Below are positions 1 to 9,140 of a DNA stretch of 64,000 nt, piece after piece (the stretch's first letter is position 1; each line of letters starts with the position of its first letter). This DNA is from G942493375 sp942493375 (GTDB taxonomy: Bacteria; Armatimonadota; UBA5829), in NCBI GenBank assembly GCA_942493375.1, contig OW818698.1:992001-1056000 (forward strand). The letters are read 5' to 3'. Made by a program: the position numbers and the translations under genes. The notes below the pieces were generated by a model, which saw nothing but the letters and a program-made list of their open reading frames with translations, did no database searches and was not told the origin of the DNA.

Positions 1-333
1 GAACTGGACACCAAGGGTGAGCTCTATGCAAGGACGATGGCTTTCTATACCATAGCAGTGTTCCAGTTGTTCCATGTGATGGCAATCCGCAGGGAAAGAG
101 AGTCTGCATTCAAGACAAAACTGAGCACAAACTGGTCCCTAACCCTGTCTGTGGTAGTTACATTGGGATTGCAGTTGGTGATTACATATGTAACGCCGAT
201 CGCAAAAATATTCAAGAACGTTCCGATAAGTGTTGGTGACTTGCTGCTCTGCACCGCAATTGCAAGCTCAGTCTTCTTTGCAGTAGAAATCGAAAAATAC
301 GTGAGACACAAACGTTATAAAGACGAAGCATAG
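1..333 (+). CDS. P-type cation-transporting ATPase, C-terminal end (5' cut by window)
   Basis: The frame is open from base 1 and ends at a TAG, giving the last 110 residues of a larger protein. The segment contains ARTMAFYTIAVFQLFHV followed by two more hydrophobic stretches, the layout of the last transmembrane helices (M8-M10) of Ca2+/Na+ P2-type ATPases (Cation_ATPase_C). Such pumps couple ATP hydrolysis to cation export across the inner membrane. The catalytic phosphorylation site would lie upstream of the window, so ion specificity cannot be judged. The short basic tail (YVRHKRYKDEA) is typical of the cytoplasmic C-terminus. The internal ATG at 37 is not the true start because the family motif begins before it. 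Confidence 0.8.
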   Translation, partial: ELDTKGELYARTMAFYTIAVFQLFHVMAIRRERESAFKTKLSTNWSLTLSVVVTLGLQLVITYVTPIAKIFKNVPISVGDLLLCTAIASSVFFAVEIEKYVRHKRYKDEA

Positions 334-437
334 AATATATATAGATGAATGAGCAACACCACGAGCTTTTTGTTGTTTCGAGACATGATATCCGAAACGA
401 TGAACCCGGTAATGCCCATCTCCATATTGACTCGGTA

Positions 438-488
438 GGCCCGACACTCTTGTCGGGCCGCTCGCGTGCGATTTGCAATCGCACGCGA
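438..488. terminator. Two adjacent hairpins between convergent genes
   Basis: Two perfect inverted repeats lie side by side. 438-459 has a 9-bp stem ggcccgaca with a 4-base loop. 462-488 has an 11-bp stem tcgcgtgcgat with a 5-base loop. They sit between the convergent ATPase and heparinase-like genes, so they could terminate both transcripts. Neither is followed by a clear T-run, so a dispersed palindrome is equally possible. Confidence 0.45.
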
Positions 489-515
489 AATAGAAAGCCT
501 GTCCCTTTTCATAAT

Positions 516-2375
516 TCATAAACTTTCCCTGGTAAAACGAAGCTTCCATGTGTCTTTGCTTAGGGACTTTGACGGTGTTAATATTATGCGGTAGAGTTCA
601 GGGCCCCAGATGGGCGATAGTCTGGCGTCGGCGATTTTTATTGTCTCGATATTGGCTGAGAGCTTTGTGGAGTCGTAGTCCAGCCTGATGCAGGCTCCTT
701 TCGGGATGTTTAGTCTTATCACACCGCTAATCGGGTCAGGTTTACATGGAGTCATAATGCTCAGGGAAATATCGGATGACTCCTCCGCCAGTATGAAATC
801 ATCCGTCACTTCTGCAGCTGGGGTCTCGCCGCGAATTAGGGTGCATGTCCGGTTCCAACTGACTATTCCGGTGTATTCCGGATAGGCGGAGGCGATGTTT
901 AGGGAGAACTGCACCTTTGAGTCATCCATATAGTAGTTCGCATCCGAGGCTTTGAACTCAGCTCCTGGAGATTGCTGGACTCCATTTACAGTGGGGAGAT
1001 TGTGGTACTGGCTCTGCATAGTCCAGATATCATAACGCTGGGAACTGAACGTCTGCTTGGTATACACCCCTACCCCGACATCGATGACCGCGGGTTTGCC
1101 GTCTATATATATAATGTATTGGCCGACATCGTTGTGGTTGTGGCTCTCTGCGTTATGACCGCCCTTGGCAGCGATAAACAGGCCCTTGTCTGTCCCGCCC
1201 TGTTCACGCGCCGCCATCACCTGGATGTCTTTCAGCCAGACATCCCTCAGCAGAGGCGCGGCAGACTTACACTCAGTAAGTTCCCCCCAGGCAAACACTG
1301 CAGCCAGAGTGCGGTTCGTGAGGTAGCTGCTGGCGATATGGCGGTCTTTGTTGAATGCATATGCGCCGAGAGCCATCATACCGGCATCTTCTATCCGCTT
1401 GCCATAGCGATAGACCAGGCTGCCATCGATCCCGGGGCATGCGGATGCATCGGCGAAGTTGATCATGTAGTCATCGCTGATATGGGCTTTCACGATATAT
1501 CTGCCGATCTCGCGAATGATCGGCTCATTCCAAACGTCAATCTTGCCGCGGGTAGCTGCATACAGGTGCTCCAGGCAGTCGAACAAAGAGCCTCCGGCGA
1601 CAGTCCAGTAGCCCGGGCCTTCATCGCAGCCTCCATCTGATGGATAGCGGTCGATGAAATTGTCCGTGATACGCATAGCGCGTTCCACTGCTGCAGCCCG
1701 GCGATCCGCAGACTCCTCTGTCAGCATAAAAGCCAGCAGGCAGTTGGAGTTGCACCACACTGTCCAGTTATTAATAAACGAGCCAAATCCCATCCACCAG
1801 AACTCGCGTTCGAGGTATGGGGTCAGGACGCGCTGGTTAATCTCACGGCGGATGCGCTCGCATATCCTTGGGCTTACAGCGTCCAACCTGGTTTGCAGAA
1901 GGTGGAATACCAGGCCCAGCAGAGCTGCTGTCTCTGCGCTGAACAGGTCGATAAAAGGATGCAGCGTATCCGGGAGGGCTTCGGGTGTATTGTGAAAAAC
2001 ATGGTTGTGCGCCGGAACCACCCACGTAGACTCCTCGCATATGCACCAGATGCCGTTGATGATATCGTCAATAAAACGATTTTCACCCTCAACACATTCC
2101 GCTATCACCAGATCACTCAGTGTGGTCCTGCGCTTGAAATAGAGCTGTTCAAAGTTCGAGCGGTTCCCGTTGCGGTCAAACTCCATATAACTAACCGCCG
2201 GCAGCGCTGGCCAGGCGAAGCCGATATGCTTACAAGCGCGTTCCAGCAGACTCTCTCGCAGATCAGCCGCCACACCATCCCAGGCAGCCCTGTCCTCTAT
2301 CGAAGGAAAAGGAACAAACTCCCCCAACCCAACAACATCCGCCAAACTCTCAAACTGGAATTTTTCAGTCAACAT
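516..2375 (-). CDS. Heparinase II/III-family polysaccharide lyase
   Basis: This 619-residue protein has the two-part layout of heparinase II/III-like enzymes. Residues ~40-370 form an alpha-helical toroid with GCDEGPGYW near 249. A beta-sandwich follows, opening with GGHNAESHNHND (~405-416), which holds the His/Asn cluster typical of the family. Such enzymes cleave uronic-acid-containing polysaccharides by beta-elimination. No signal peptide is visible, so it probably acts in the cytoplasm on imported oligosaccharides, as an oligo-lyase. The ATG at 2375 is preferred over the in-frame GTG at 2393 because GGGAGG lies 7 bases upstream of the ATG. It stands alone, convergent with the ATPase gene. 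The exact substrate cannot be read from the sequence. Confidence 0.82.
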   Translation of the reverse strand: MLTEKFQFESLADVVGLGEFVPFPSIEDRAAWDGVAADLRESLLERACKHIGFAWPALPAVSYMEFDRNGNRSNFEQLYFKRRTTLSDLVIAECVEGENRFIDDIINGIWCICEESTWVVPAHNHVFHNTPEALPDTLHPFIDLFSAETAALLGLVFHLLQTRLDAVSPRICERIRREINQRVLTPYLEREFWWMGFGSFINNWTVWCNSNCLLAFMLTEESADRRAAAVERAMRITDNFIDRYPSDGGCDEGPGYWTVAGGSLFDCLEHLYAATRGKIDVWNEPIIREIGRYIVKAHISDDYMINFADASACPGIDGSLVYRYGKRIEDAGMMALGAYAFNKDRHIASSYLTNRTLAAVFAWGELTECKSAAPLLRDVWLKDIQVMAAREQGGTDKGLFIAAKGGHNAESHNHNDVGQYIIYIDGKPAVIDVGVGVYTKQTFSSQRYDIWTMQSQYHNLPTVNGVQQSPGAEFKASDANYYMDDSKVQFSLNIASAYPEYTGIVSWNRTCTLIRGETPAAEVTDDFILAEESSDISLSIMTPCKPDPISGVIRLNIPKGACIRLDYDSTKLSANIETIKIADARLSPIWGPELYRIILTPSKSLSKDTWKLRFTRESL

Positions 2376-2589
2376 CTCAAGCCTCCCGAACACGTGTGCA
2401 GCCTAATCGATCCCACAATTGTAACTTACTACGATGTGATACGGCAATAAGGAAAATCCCGCCCCGCATTCTCCATTCTCGGTGGCAATTTCCGAATTGC
2501 CACCGTAGTTTGGTAATCTTGAAACCCGGGAACGCCAATCTCCGTATTGGCGTTTTAAAGCGCCAATACGGAGATTGGCGTTCCCAGGC
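2376..2589. repeat. Intergenic palindromes, including a 25-bp perfect dyad
   Basis: 2528-2552 and 2561-2585 are perfect inverted copies (25-bp stem, 8-base loop). Each arm contains the shorter palindrome cgccaat...attggcg. A smaller palindrome ggtggcaatt...aattgccacc lies at ~2481-2504. Variants of these words recur near 3812, 6310, 21379 and 22700. I see no gene here. Confidence 0.8.
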
Positions 2590-3165
2590 TACAAGCAGCA
2601 GCTAACCCTATGCCTTTCTGCCAGGATATGTCATGGATTCGTTTTGGTTTTTTGGATGGGTTAAATCGGGAATTTGGGCAAAATGAATCGAGCTTGAGTT
2701 TGGGTGATTTGAGCTCAGAATTAATTCGTTTTGGCGTTTTAAACGTTTTGAATTTCATACAGGTCCCCCATCCGAGCCTGCGGATTGTTTTTTGATGCTC
2801 CGGCGGTATTGGACTGACTGCAATGAGATTAGCATCATGCACCTTTTTGATCCTCCAGGACAGAATTGTGTATTCACAGAAATCAACGGTCTTTCACTTT
2901 TTGACAAGTAGTTCGTTTCGTAAAATGTTTTACAACCGATTTTCCACGCTTGAATGCATAGTTTTGGGCTCATGAAAACTGCTCAAATTGATGAAAACAC
3001 CCCTGTCTTTTGCTGAAACATACGAGTTTTTTACTGAAACTCTCTGATATTTGCAGAAACAGCCCTGTAATTTAGCGATTATTTGTTGCCTGGTAAAGAC
3101 TCCATGGTGACGAACAGTGAAATCGCAGACAATTCATTGAATATTCGTGTCTTTGCGCCGGATAC
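2590..3165. repeat. Dispersed ~575-bp repeat, copy A
   Basis: This stretch matches 24713-25275 almost throughout by eye, from ctacaagcagcagcta to gaatattcgtgtcttt, in the same orientation, with scattered substitutions and short indels. It has no convincing ORF. The homology resumes at ~3190-3290 with a segment matching ~25955-26045. Copy A therefore looks like a deletion derivative of the longer element at 24.7-26.0 kb, which carries a 156-residue ORF between the two blocks. Confidence 0.85.
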
Positions 3166-4117
3166 AACCCTTTCTCTTTGACACCTACTATAGAACGTTT
3201 GTGCTATTATGCCATGATTATTAGACACCGGGAAACTGGAAATGTTCCGGGGATTTTGGAAAATTTTTAGGCTTCAGGCTTCGGGCTTCAGACTTCAGGA
3301 AGGGAGATGGGGTGGTGGCAATAACCATTTACCTCCAATTTACCTCAGCAAATGAGTGTTTATCCGGAGTTATAGAAATGCGGTGGAGCTGGATTCTAGT
3401 AATAGAGATCGAAATGGTGTCTGTCACCTTTGATCTCTCCCTTTGATCTATTTGATCTCAAGTATGGAGGGAAATCCTGGGGGATGAAGGGAATCGGACG
3501 GATCTGTCGGAGCTGACCGATCTGACCGATATGTGGAAAGCCGCTGCTGAAATTGCCTGCGAGCATATTATCAACTGGGCATGCGGGTTCGAATGCTACT
3601 ATTACTATGCCAGGGACAACGGACAGTTTCATAATCTAGCCTGTCTCAATGCCATCATAATCGCCCCCGAAGCCTTAATGCCGATGCGGTGGGTTGTAGC
3701 GTGTAATGCTCCAAAAAGGGCTCCGTCGCCTTAAAACAGGTAATGTATGAGCCTAACGATCAGGGTACACAGAGGAGTCGAATTCGACCCCTTCGAAATC
3801 ATTCTCCCTGGGTGGTGATTTCCGAATCGCCACCCCACACCCAATTTGAAGGGATTTCTAAATCCAAAGCTAATATATCTCATTATGGCACATAGATACA
3901 AAGTCATTCTGGGTGGTCCATATACTCATTTAGTTACTTGCCCGCATTATTCATGACTGACTCAGCTTTTGTCCAAACTGCCGAACAAAAGCGAAGCTTG
4001 GTGAATAAAGCGGGCTTGCACACTAGTTGAGTGGTTTCCCATCTTTGTATCCGGAAAATATTGCAATATAATCACTAATAGTCTTCGCCATATGCAGGAG
4101 AACAGAAAAAACAAGGA
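3166..4117. other. Gene-poor repeat-rich intergenic region
   Basis: No credible gene. It holds the second block of the dispersed element (~3190-3290), simple words of the form gcttcaggcttcgggcttcag, a ggtggtgattt/aatcgccacc palindrome at ~3812-3835, and the hairpin element at 3940-4015. Short ORFs here lack a ribosome site and recognisable content. Confidence 0.6.
3940..4015. repeat. Palindromic ~75-bp hairpin element, copy 1
   Basis: It starts gcccgcattattca and ends tgaataaagcgggc, which are inverted copies. Inner arms agcttttg/caaaagc form a second stem. Related copies lie at 25827-25902 (same strand) and 41365-41437 (opposite strand). The form is that of a REP/BIME-like or miniature element. 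Confidence 0.8.
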
Positions 4118-4206
4118 AGTGCAGACGGCGGTTTCGGGATTTCCGGAGCGACTAATCAGCTTGATTCCACGACATTACTATATGGACGTTCCTCAAATCC
4201 AGAAAC
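4118..4206. repeat. ~88-bp direct repeat flanking defence island 1
   Basis: It matches 26471-26558 in the same orientation, sharing gtgcagacggcggtttcggg and then diverging gradually to ctcaaat.c.gaaac. This copy lies 25 bases before the first gene of the island. The other copy lies about 75 bases beyond the end of the RusA-like gene of the second island. Confidence 0.75.
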
Positions 4207-4231
4207 ACCAAAAGGTTGACAGGTAGACATT

Positions 4232-4708
4232 ATGATTATCAAAAACAAGGATAATACCGACTTTTTCGAACTGACAATAAAACAGTATGAGTTTGCAGAC
4301 AGGTCTGGCCTTGATCTGATTGATAAGCAATGGCTTTACGTCACCACAAAGACTTCAATATCAGGAAGGAACTGGGAATCCACTGAACCATCCCTAATGT
4401 ATAGTGAAGCTGTGCGTCTTGCAGAATGGTTTAAACGCATAGCTGCTAGCAAATCTGTGGATACGGAGATGTACTTTACAGAGCCTAATCTGTCTTTTGA
4501 ACTCTTGAGCAAAAATGCAGACAGATCAAATATCAGAATCATTTTTGGTCATGAATCAAGACCACCTTGGGATCGATCCAATTATGCAGTAGATTCAGAC
4601 AGTGTCTATGTGGATATTGAGGCACTCGATCTCGATTTGATACAAGCCTCAGAAAGCATCCTCGATGACTTATCGGCTTTACCGTCTAGTAAGAGATTGT
4701 TTTTGTGA
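4232..4708 (+). CDS. WapI-family-like immunity/hypothetical protein
   Basis: This 158-residue soluble protein begins with MIIKNKDNTDFFELTI and carries W-x-x-x-x-x-S/T-[DE]P and F-x-x-EPNLSFEL (residues ~84-93) followed by RPPWD. The pattern resembles proteins annotated as WapI-family immunity proteins, which neutralise contact-dependent toxins in Bacillus. That link rests on remembered family pattern only. No toxin gene is nearby. It is the first gene of a tight set with the HARE-HTH gene 13 bases downstream, so it may be an accessory or regulator of that system instead. Its ribosome site is weak (aggtagacatt). Confidence 0.5.
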   Translation: MIIKNKDNTDFFELTIKQYEFADRSGLDLIDKQWLYVTTKTSISGRNWESTEPSLMYSEAVRLAEWFKRIAASKSVDTEMYFTEPNLSFELLSKNADRSNIRIIFGHESRPPWDRSNYAVDSDSVYVDIEALDLDLIQASESILDDLSALPSSKRLFL

Positions 4709-4721
4709 GGTGATATGACCT

Positions 4722-5456
4722 ATGAAGCAACATGAAGCAGTAGTAAAGGTAATGGAAGATAATGGTGGGTATGCGACGCTTGGTTTCCTTTATCAGAAAG
4801 CATTGCAGGTTGAGGATTGTGAATGGAAGACTAAAACACCATTTGCAAGCATTCGTCGCATTGTGCAGAAAACAGATGATTTCTACAAAATCCGCCCTGG
4901 TCTATGGGCTCTCAAATCGTATAAAGACAGACTGCCCGAAGAACTGCAGCCTACCCAGGACCAGCCTAAGGCAAAGCAGGAAGAATATTCACACACATAC
5001 TACCAGGGGCTGCTGGTGGAGCTGGGCAATCTGAGTTCATATCAGACCTTTGTACCCAACCAGGACAAAAACCGTCTATATTTAAACCGGAAACTCTCCG
5101 AAATCACAAGCCTTTCCGAGATATACAAATTCAGCTACGACAAAATAATCCGCACCAGCCAGACAGTTGATGTAGTCTGGTTCAACGAAAGAAACATGCC
5201 AGCCAGTTTCTACGAAGTAGAACATTCCACCGACATCCACAATTCACTGCTGAAGTTCGTAGAAATCCAGGACTTCAATACGAGTTTCTATGTAGTAGCA
5301 GACTCAGCGAGAGAACGGGAATTCCGATCAAAAATAACACTAGAAGCATTCAAACCGATAAGCAAAAGAGTGCAATTCTGGAGTTATGAAAACGTCGCGG
5401 AGCTGCATTCGAGGACTAGTCAAGTTGTTAGTATTCGGAGTAGGATGGGGTGTTGA
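4722..5456 (+). CDS. HARE-HTH protein with restriction-endonuclease-like domain
   Basis: 244 residues. Residues ~1-70 read as a HARE-HTH domain (HB1/ASXL/restriction-endonuclease helix-turn-helix): repeated-locus start MKQHEAVVKVMEDNGGYATL, then the TPFASIRRIVQKT and FYKIRPGLWAL blocks. HARE domains couple DNA-modification sensing to nucleases. Residues ~85-235 form an alpha/beta domain with VDVVWFN and SFYEVEHSTDI, arranged like the D...ExK core of PD-(D/E)XK nucleases. Here the lysine position is occupied by His (EVEH), so catalysis is uncertain. GAGGTGAT lies 9 bases before the ATG. It probably belongs to a small defence or restriction operon with its neighbours at 4232 and 5623. Confidence 0.6.
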   Translation: MKQHEAVVKVMEDNGGYATLGFLYQKALQVEDCEWKTKTPFASIRRIVQKTDDFYKIRPGLWALKSYKDRLPEELQPTQDQPKAKQEEYSHTYYQGLLVELGNLSSYQTFVPNQDKNRLYLNRKLSEITSLSEIYKFSYDKIIRTSQTVDVVWFNERNMPASFYEVEHSTDIHNSLLKFVEIQDFNTSFYVVADSAREREFRSKITLEAFKPISKRVQFWSYENVAELHSRTSQVVSIRSRMGC

Positions 5457-5622
5457 AGTCATTCATACATGGTGTTTTTAGAGAAGATGTTCCGAAACGG
5501 CGGTAATAATTCTGGATTACGTTTTGGCATTTACGCTTTTGCTCAAATGCTTTGTGGGCATTATCGGGATATGTTCGAAGCACTTCTAGAAAACTATATC
5601 AAATCAAAGGAGGTACAAGAAA

Positions 5623-5961
5623 ATGGGAGGAGAGTCTTTGTGGAACAGAATTGTAGAAGCGCTTCCTGTCTCAGGGGAAGAAGTACGAACTTCCACTGGG
5701 CTATGGTTTAAGGCATCATCTAGTGACGTTCGATTATACATTAATAAGGCTGTCGAACATGCGCCATCCAGTAAATTATCGATGCAAAGGTCCATCTCAA
5801 AGAAAGACTTCTTACTCGTTTATTCCTATTATGATCGTTGGGTTAGCGGAGAAGCAGGAATAAGGCAAGAAGTTAGGGGCAAGTCTAGAAATATAGCATA
5901 TATTTTTGCTTTGATAGATAAATATGAAGAATCAAGGGATGTGATGTCATATAAAAGATGA
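5623..5961 (+). CDS. Small conserved-looking hypothetical protein of the island
   Basis: 112 residues, basic, with no signal peptide or membrane segment. An ideal ribosome site (AAAGGAGG, 8 bases before the ATG) makes it a likely real gene although I do not recognise the family. The middle contains LLVYSYYDRWVSGEAGIRQ and ends in a predicted helix (IAYIFALIDKYEES). It is downstream of the HARE-HTH gene on the same strand, with a 166-base gap, so it may be the third member of that unit. It is followed at once by transposase debris, which may have trimmed the locus. Confidence 0.6.
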   Translation: MGGESLWNRIVEALPVSGEEVRTSTGLWFKASSSDVRLYINKAVEHAPSSKLSMQRSISKKDFLLVYSYYDRWVSGEAGIRQEVRGKSRNIAYIFALIDKYEESRDVMSYKR

Positions 5962-5971
5962 GGGATACAGG

Positions 5972-6219
5972 TTGGCAAAAAGGCTGTTTCAATATTGCAC
6001 TAAAGATGATAACCGCATACGTTTCAAAGTCTGGTAGGATGAGTTTCATCCAAAAATGATCTCAAAGCCGAAGTATTTCAACAAAGAGCTGACTACATAC
6101 ACCAAAATCCAGTCCGCAAGGAATTAGTAACGAATGCTGAGCACTGGTATTATTCAAGTGCTGGAGCCTACGCAGGTAGATTATCCGAGCCTCTTGCCGT
6201 CGATATACCAGAGTGGTGA
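5972..6219 (+). pseudogene. Decayed REP-associated tyrosine transposase (RAYT/TnpA-REP) C-terminus
   Basis: Reading LAKRLFQYC...DDNRIRFKVW from 5972 reaches a TAG where the family has Gln, continues DEFHPKMI, then needs a frame change to read LKAEVFQQRADYIHQNPVRK and HWYYSSAGAYAG to a TGA at 6217. YIHxNPVR and WxxSS are hallmarks of RAYT proteins of the IS200/IS605-like Y1 superfamily. The N-terminal half with the HUH motif is absent. With a stop, a frameshift and no start, this is a dead remnant. RAYTs mobilise REP palindromes, of which this window has several kinds. Confidence 0.8.
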
Positions 6220-6309
6220 TTGAAACAGATAGCACAATTGTTATGGTGTAATGATGTCCGTCGTGAACCGGCTGTCACACTCAGGGTTCGGAAATCCTTG
6301 ATTATGCTG

Positions 6310-6335
6310 AGGTGGCGATTCAAAAATCGCCACCT
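6310..6335. repeat. Short dispersed palindrome
   Basis: A perfect 11-bp stem (aggtggcgatt) with a 4-base loop. The same type of ggtggcgatt...aatcgccacc dyad recurs with different loops at ~2481 and ~3812. Confidence 0.7.
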
Positions 6336-6428
6336 AGGGAAGAAATCAACGCGTATATTGACGTTTGTCTATCATTAGTTTATTGTTAGTAGATATTGTA
6401 AGTACTAAAACATTTCGAGGGTGAATCG

Positions 6429-9140
6429 ATGAATGTAGACGAGATTATCATCAAACCGCCGGATGGTATTCCAGAAAACCAGAAAGGCGACTTCTTTGAA
6501 GATATCATAAAGAACATGATGCGAATTCAACGTTTCAGAGTTACTAAGCGCATCAGGTTTACTGGCACTGAGATAGATCTGCTTTGCGAGCATCTTGATA
6601 GACCTGGCGACACTGTTCTTCTTGAGTGCAAAGCTCGAAAAGACATTCGTTCTGGGGATCTCAAGGAGTTCGCATATGATGTTCATGATGGAGGACATGC
6701 GAAACTCGGTTATTTTGTACACACTTCGGTGTTGCATCACGAGGCCGCCGGAATAGTCGAGCAATGGCGTAAGAATAATGTGAACGATCTGCTAGTATGG
6801 GGACCCAGCAAGGTAGTCGAACTACTTATCGATTCTGGCTACATAGCACCATTATCGTCAGATAACATCCCTTCTGGCATGACTATTACAAAAACGATAT
6901 TAGCAATTACCGAGACTGGACGCTATTGGGTGCAATTGCTAGCCAAAGGAACAGTACCTACTCATTATGTGATATGTGATGCTGCTATCGGAGGGCCAAT
7001 AGATGAGAAAAGCGCTGGTAGGGTAGCCATGCACATAGATGATATAGGAGCCCAACTCAAACCACTGACAACAAATAACGGTAATCCATTGCCGGCCATT
7101 GTCATTTCTGAAACCGTAGCAGAAGTACAGGAGGCAGAACAATGGGATGACTACCGACCAGCGTCAAGCAAATATTTCGTTGGTCGCAAGGATATTAGGT
7201 CAGAGATTTACCACTTCATTATTCGCGTTCAGTGTGCTACAACAAACGAACGTGCATTTTATCTGGACGGCAAATCTGGTTGGGGAAAGAGCTCAATCGT
7301 GGCTGACCTAAGAACACGTTCCAGAAATACACATAACAATAAAAAGATGTTTGTATACGCGGTCGACTCACGCAGTGCGGCTTCAAGTGCATTTCCAGCT
7401 TTAGCCTTTGCCAAGATGATTGAAGAGGCTGTAACAACTAGGTTTTTACCGGACAGATTTGCAGGTACTATACTGCAGTCCCCGATGGCTGTACTTCAAT
7501 CGCCAGGAATACAGGAAGTACTGGAATGGCTTACTCAAAACAATCGCGTAATGGTGCTTGTGTTTGATCAATTTGAAGACATATTCCGACGCGCAGAACT
7601 TTTCAAGTGCTTCCACCAGTTGATGATGGATGTGAATGCCATCAAGGCTCCGTTCATAGTTGGATTTAGCTGGAGATCGGATATAAATATTCCGATGGAC
7701 AATCCCGCTTATTATTTATGGCAGCTTGCGCGTGGCCAAGCGCGCTGCTTCAATGTTCAGGAATTTGGCAGTTCAGAGGTAGATGGAGTCATACGCCAGT
7801 TAGAAGCAGAATCCAGTCAACGATTACCAATGGACCTTCGCCGTCGCCTTGTCGAAATATCCCAAGGATTCCCTTGGCTGATTAAGAAATTGGCTATACA
7901 TTGCTACCGGCAGTTTATGAGGGGAGTCACCCCAGAGCAGCTAGTCGATCAAGACCTGAACGCCGAACTGTTGTTCAAAGAAGATATGGAAGGGTTGGAT
8001 CAAGCTAGGACGTCTGCGCTTAAGCATATAGCCCAGCGAGCTTATGAGGGAGATGCATTCGATGTAACTGAACTCGATGATAGAATTCCAGAAGATATTG
8101 TTAACTCATTACTTAGCAGCAGACTAGTCATTAGGTCCGGTAGCAAATACAATATATATTGGGATATTTTTCAGGAATACCTTGTTACTGGTGATGTGCC
8201 CAGGATCGGTGAAAGCTTCCTATTGCGGCAATACCCCAAACCATGCATTGAGACGATGGAGGCTATCTTTAGATTAGGCGGGCGAGCATCTGTTGAAGCC
8301 CTCGCGACTGAAACAGGCCAATTACAATCCATCAGCGAAAAGACCATCGATAATCGTCTGCGGGAACTCAGGCATTTAGGTCTACTAGTTAAGCAAGGAG
8401 CCACTTTCACAGTCCGTGCAGGTATCCGAAATATGGCAGACGCACGGGAGTACATACAGAGACGACTTGACGCCCATGTTGTTGTGTCAGACTTGCGAAA
8501 AAACCGCTTGGACACAATAACCCATCCATTGGTGCGAAAGGCACTTCAGCACCGATATGCCACATATCGGTTTGCAGAGAAGACTTGGGGGACATATGCT
8601 AATTATCTAATGGCTTGGATGCGATCTGCTAAGATCGATTTGGGTGGTCGTCTCGGTCTATCTTTTTCAGATCGACAGTCACCCCAGACATTTACTCCAC
8701 AGCTTCAGGCTGAACGGGTTGTTGAGGGTTTCAAACAACTGTCTTTTGGGAACAGTCCTGTCCTGCGGACCCGGGCAACCTATAAACTTGAGTATGATCT
8801 TAAGAATCTAGGCCTCATTGCATATTCAGACAATGAATTGATTCTCACCCTCCGTGGAAAACAGTGGCATGATCTGCCACCCTCTGCTGCAATGTCGAAA
8901 ATCTCTCTTTATGCGAGTGAGACCTTGAAAATTAGAAAAGCAACAGAAGTCTTATTGTCGAATCCGCAGATATCACGGGCTAGGTTTGCAACTGAAATGG
9001 GTGAATTACTGGGTGATATCAAATCAGCAGTGTATCGGAATAAAACAGTTACGGTATTAAGATCATGGGCTGAGTTTGTCTGTAAGTACCCTCCAGAAGA
9101 GTCTCAGCTAGTGTTTAGCAATGATTCTGAGGAAAGCTAG
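6429..9140 (+). CDS. Mrr-like nuclease fused to STAND-type NTPase (putative antiphage effector)
   Basis: 903 residues. Residues ~15-135 form a restriction-endonuclease-like domain: FFEDII, then GTEIDLL with Asp50 and LLECKA with Glu66/Lys68, matching the D...ExK site of Mrr/Cap4-type nucleases. Residues ~245-560 form a P-loop NTPase entered through YFVGRKD, with Walker A GKSGWGKSS (281-289) and Walker B VLVFDQFED (376-384). The D-Q-F-E form is typical of nSTAND/AP-ATPases. Winged-helix segments follow (~610-690), then a ~200-residue helical tail. No TPR, WD40 or LRR array is visible, unlike classical Avs proteins. GAGGG sits 7 bases before the ATG. It appears as a single-gene module, probably cutting DNA when the NTPase oligomerises on a phage trigger. 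Confidence 0.7.
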   Translation: MNVDEIIIKPPDGIPENQKGDFFEDIIKNMMRIQRFRVTKRIRFTGTEIDLLCEHLDRPGDTVLLECKARKDIRSGDLKEFAYDVHDGGHAKLGYFVHTSVLHHEAAGIVEQWRKNNVNDLLVWGPSKVVELLIDSGYIAPLSSDNIPSGMTITKTILAITETGRYWVQLLAKGTVPTHYVICDAAIGGPIDEKSAGRVAMHIDDIGAQLKPLTTNNGNPLPAIVISETVAEVQEAEQWDDYRPASSKYFVGRKDIRSEIYHFIIRVQCATTNERAFYLDGKSGWGKSSIVADLRTRSRNTHNNKKMFVYAVDSRSAASSAFPALAFAKMIEEAVTTRFLPDRFAGTILQSPMAVLQSPGIQEVLEWLTQNNRVMVLVFDQFEDIFRRAELFKCFHQLMMDVNAIKAPFIVGFSWRSDINIPMDNPAYYLWQLARGQARCFNVQEFGSSEVDGVIRQLEAESSQRLPMDLRRRLVEISQGFPWLIKKLAIHCYRQFMRGVTPEQLVDQDLNAELLFKEDMEGLDQARTSALKHIAQRAYEGDAFDVTELDDRIPEDIVNSLLSSRLVIRSGSKYNIYWDIFQEYLVTGDVPRIGESFLLRQYPKPCIETMEAIFRLGGRASVEALATETGQLQSISEKTIDNRLRELRHLGLLVKQGATFTVRAGIRNMADAREYIQRRLDAHVVVSDLRKNRLDTITHPLVRKALQHRYATYRFAEKTWGTYANYLMAWMRSAKIDLGGRLGLSFSDRQSPQTFTPQLQAERVVEGFKQLSFGNSPVLRTRATYKLEYDLKNLGLIAYSDNELILTLRGKQWHDLPPSAAMSKISLYASETLKIRKATEVLLSNPQISRARFATEMGELLGDIKSAVYRNKTVTVLRSWAEFVCKYPPEESQLVFSNDSEES

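Noticed and set aside
972..1640. 222-residue ORF opposite the heparinase-like gene
   Set aside because: Shadow of the real gene. It has no family features, while the minus-strand protein has clear motifs.
3531..3734. 67-residue ORF in the repeat-rich gap
   Set aside because: No ribosome site, no family resemblance and it lies within degenerate repeat sequence.
5469..5711. 80-residue ORF between the HARE-HTH gene and the 112-residue gene
   Set aside because: No ribosome site, and it overlaps the start of a gene with an ideal one in another frame.
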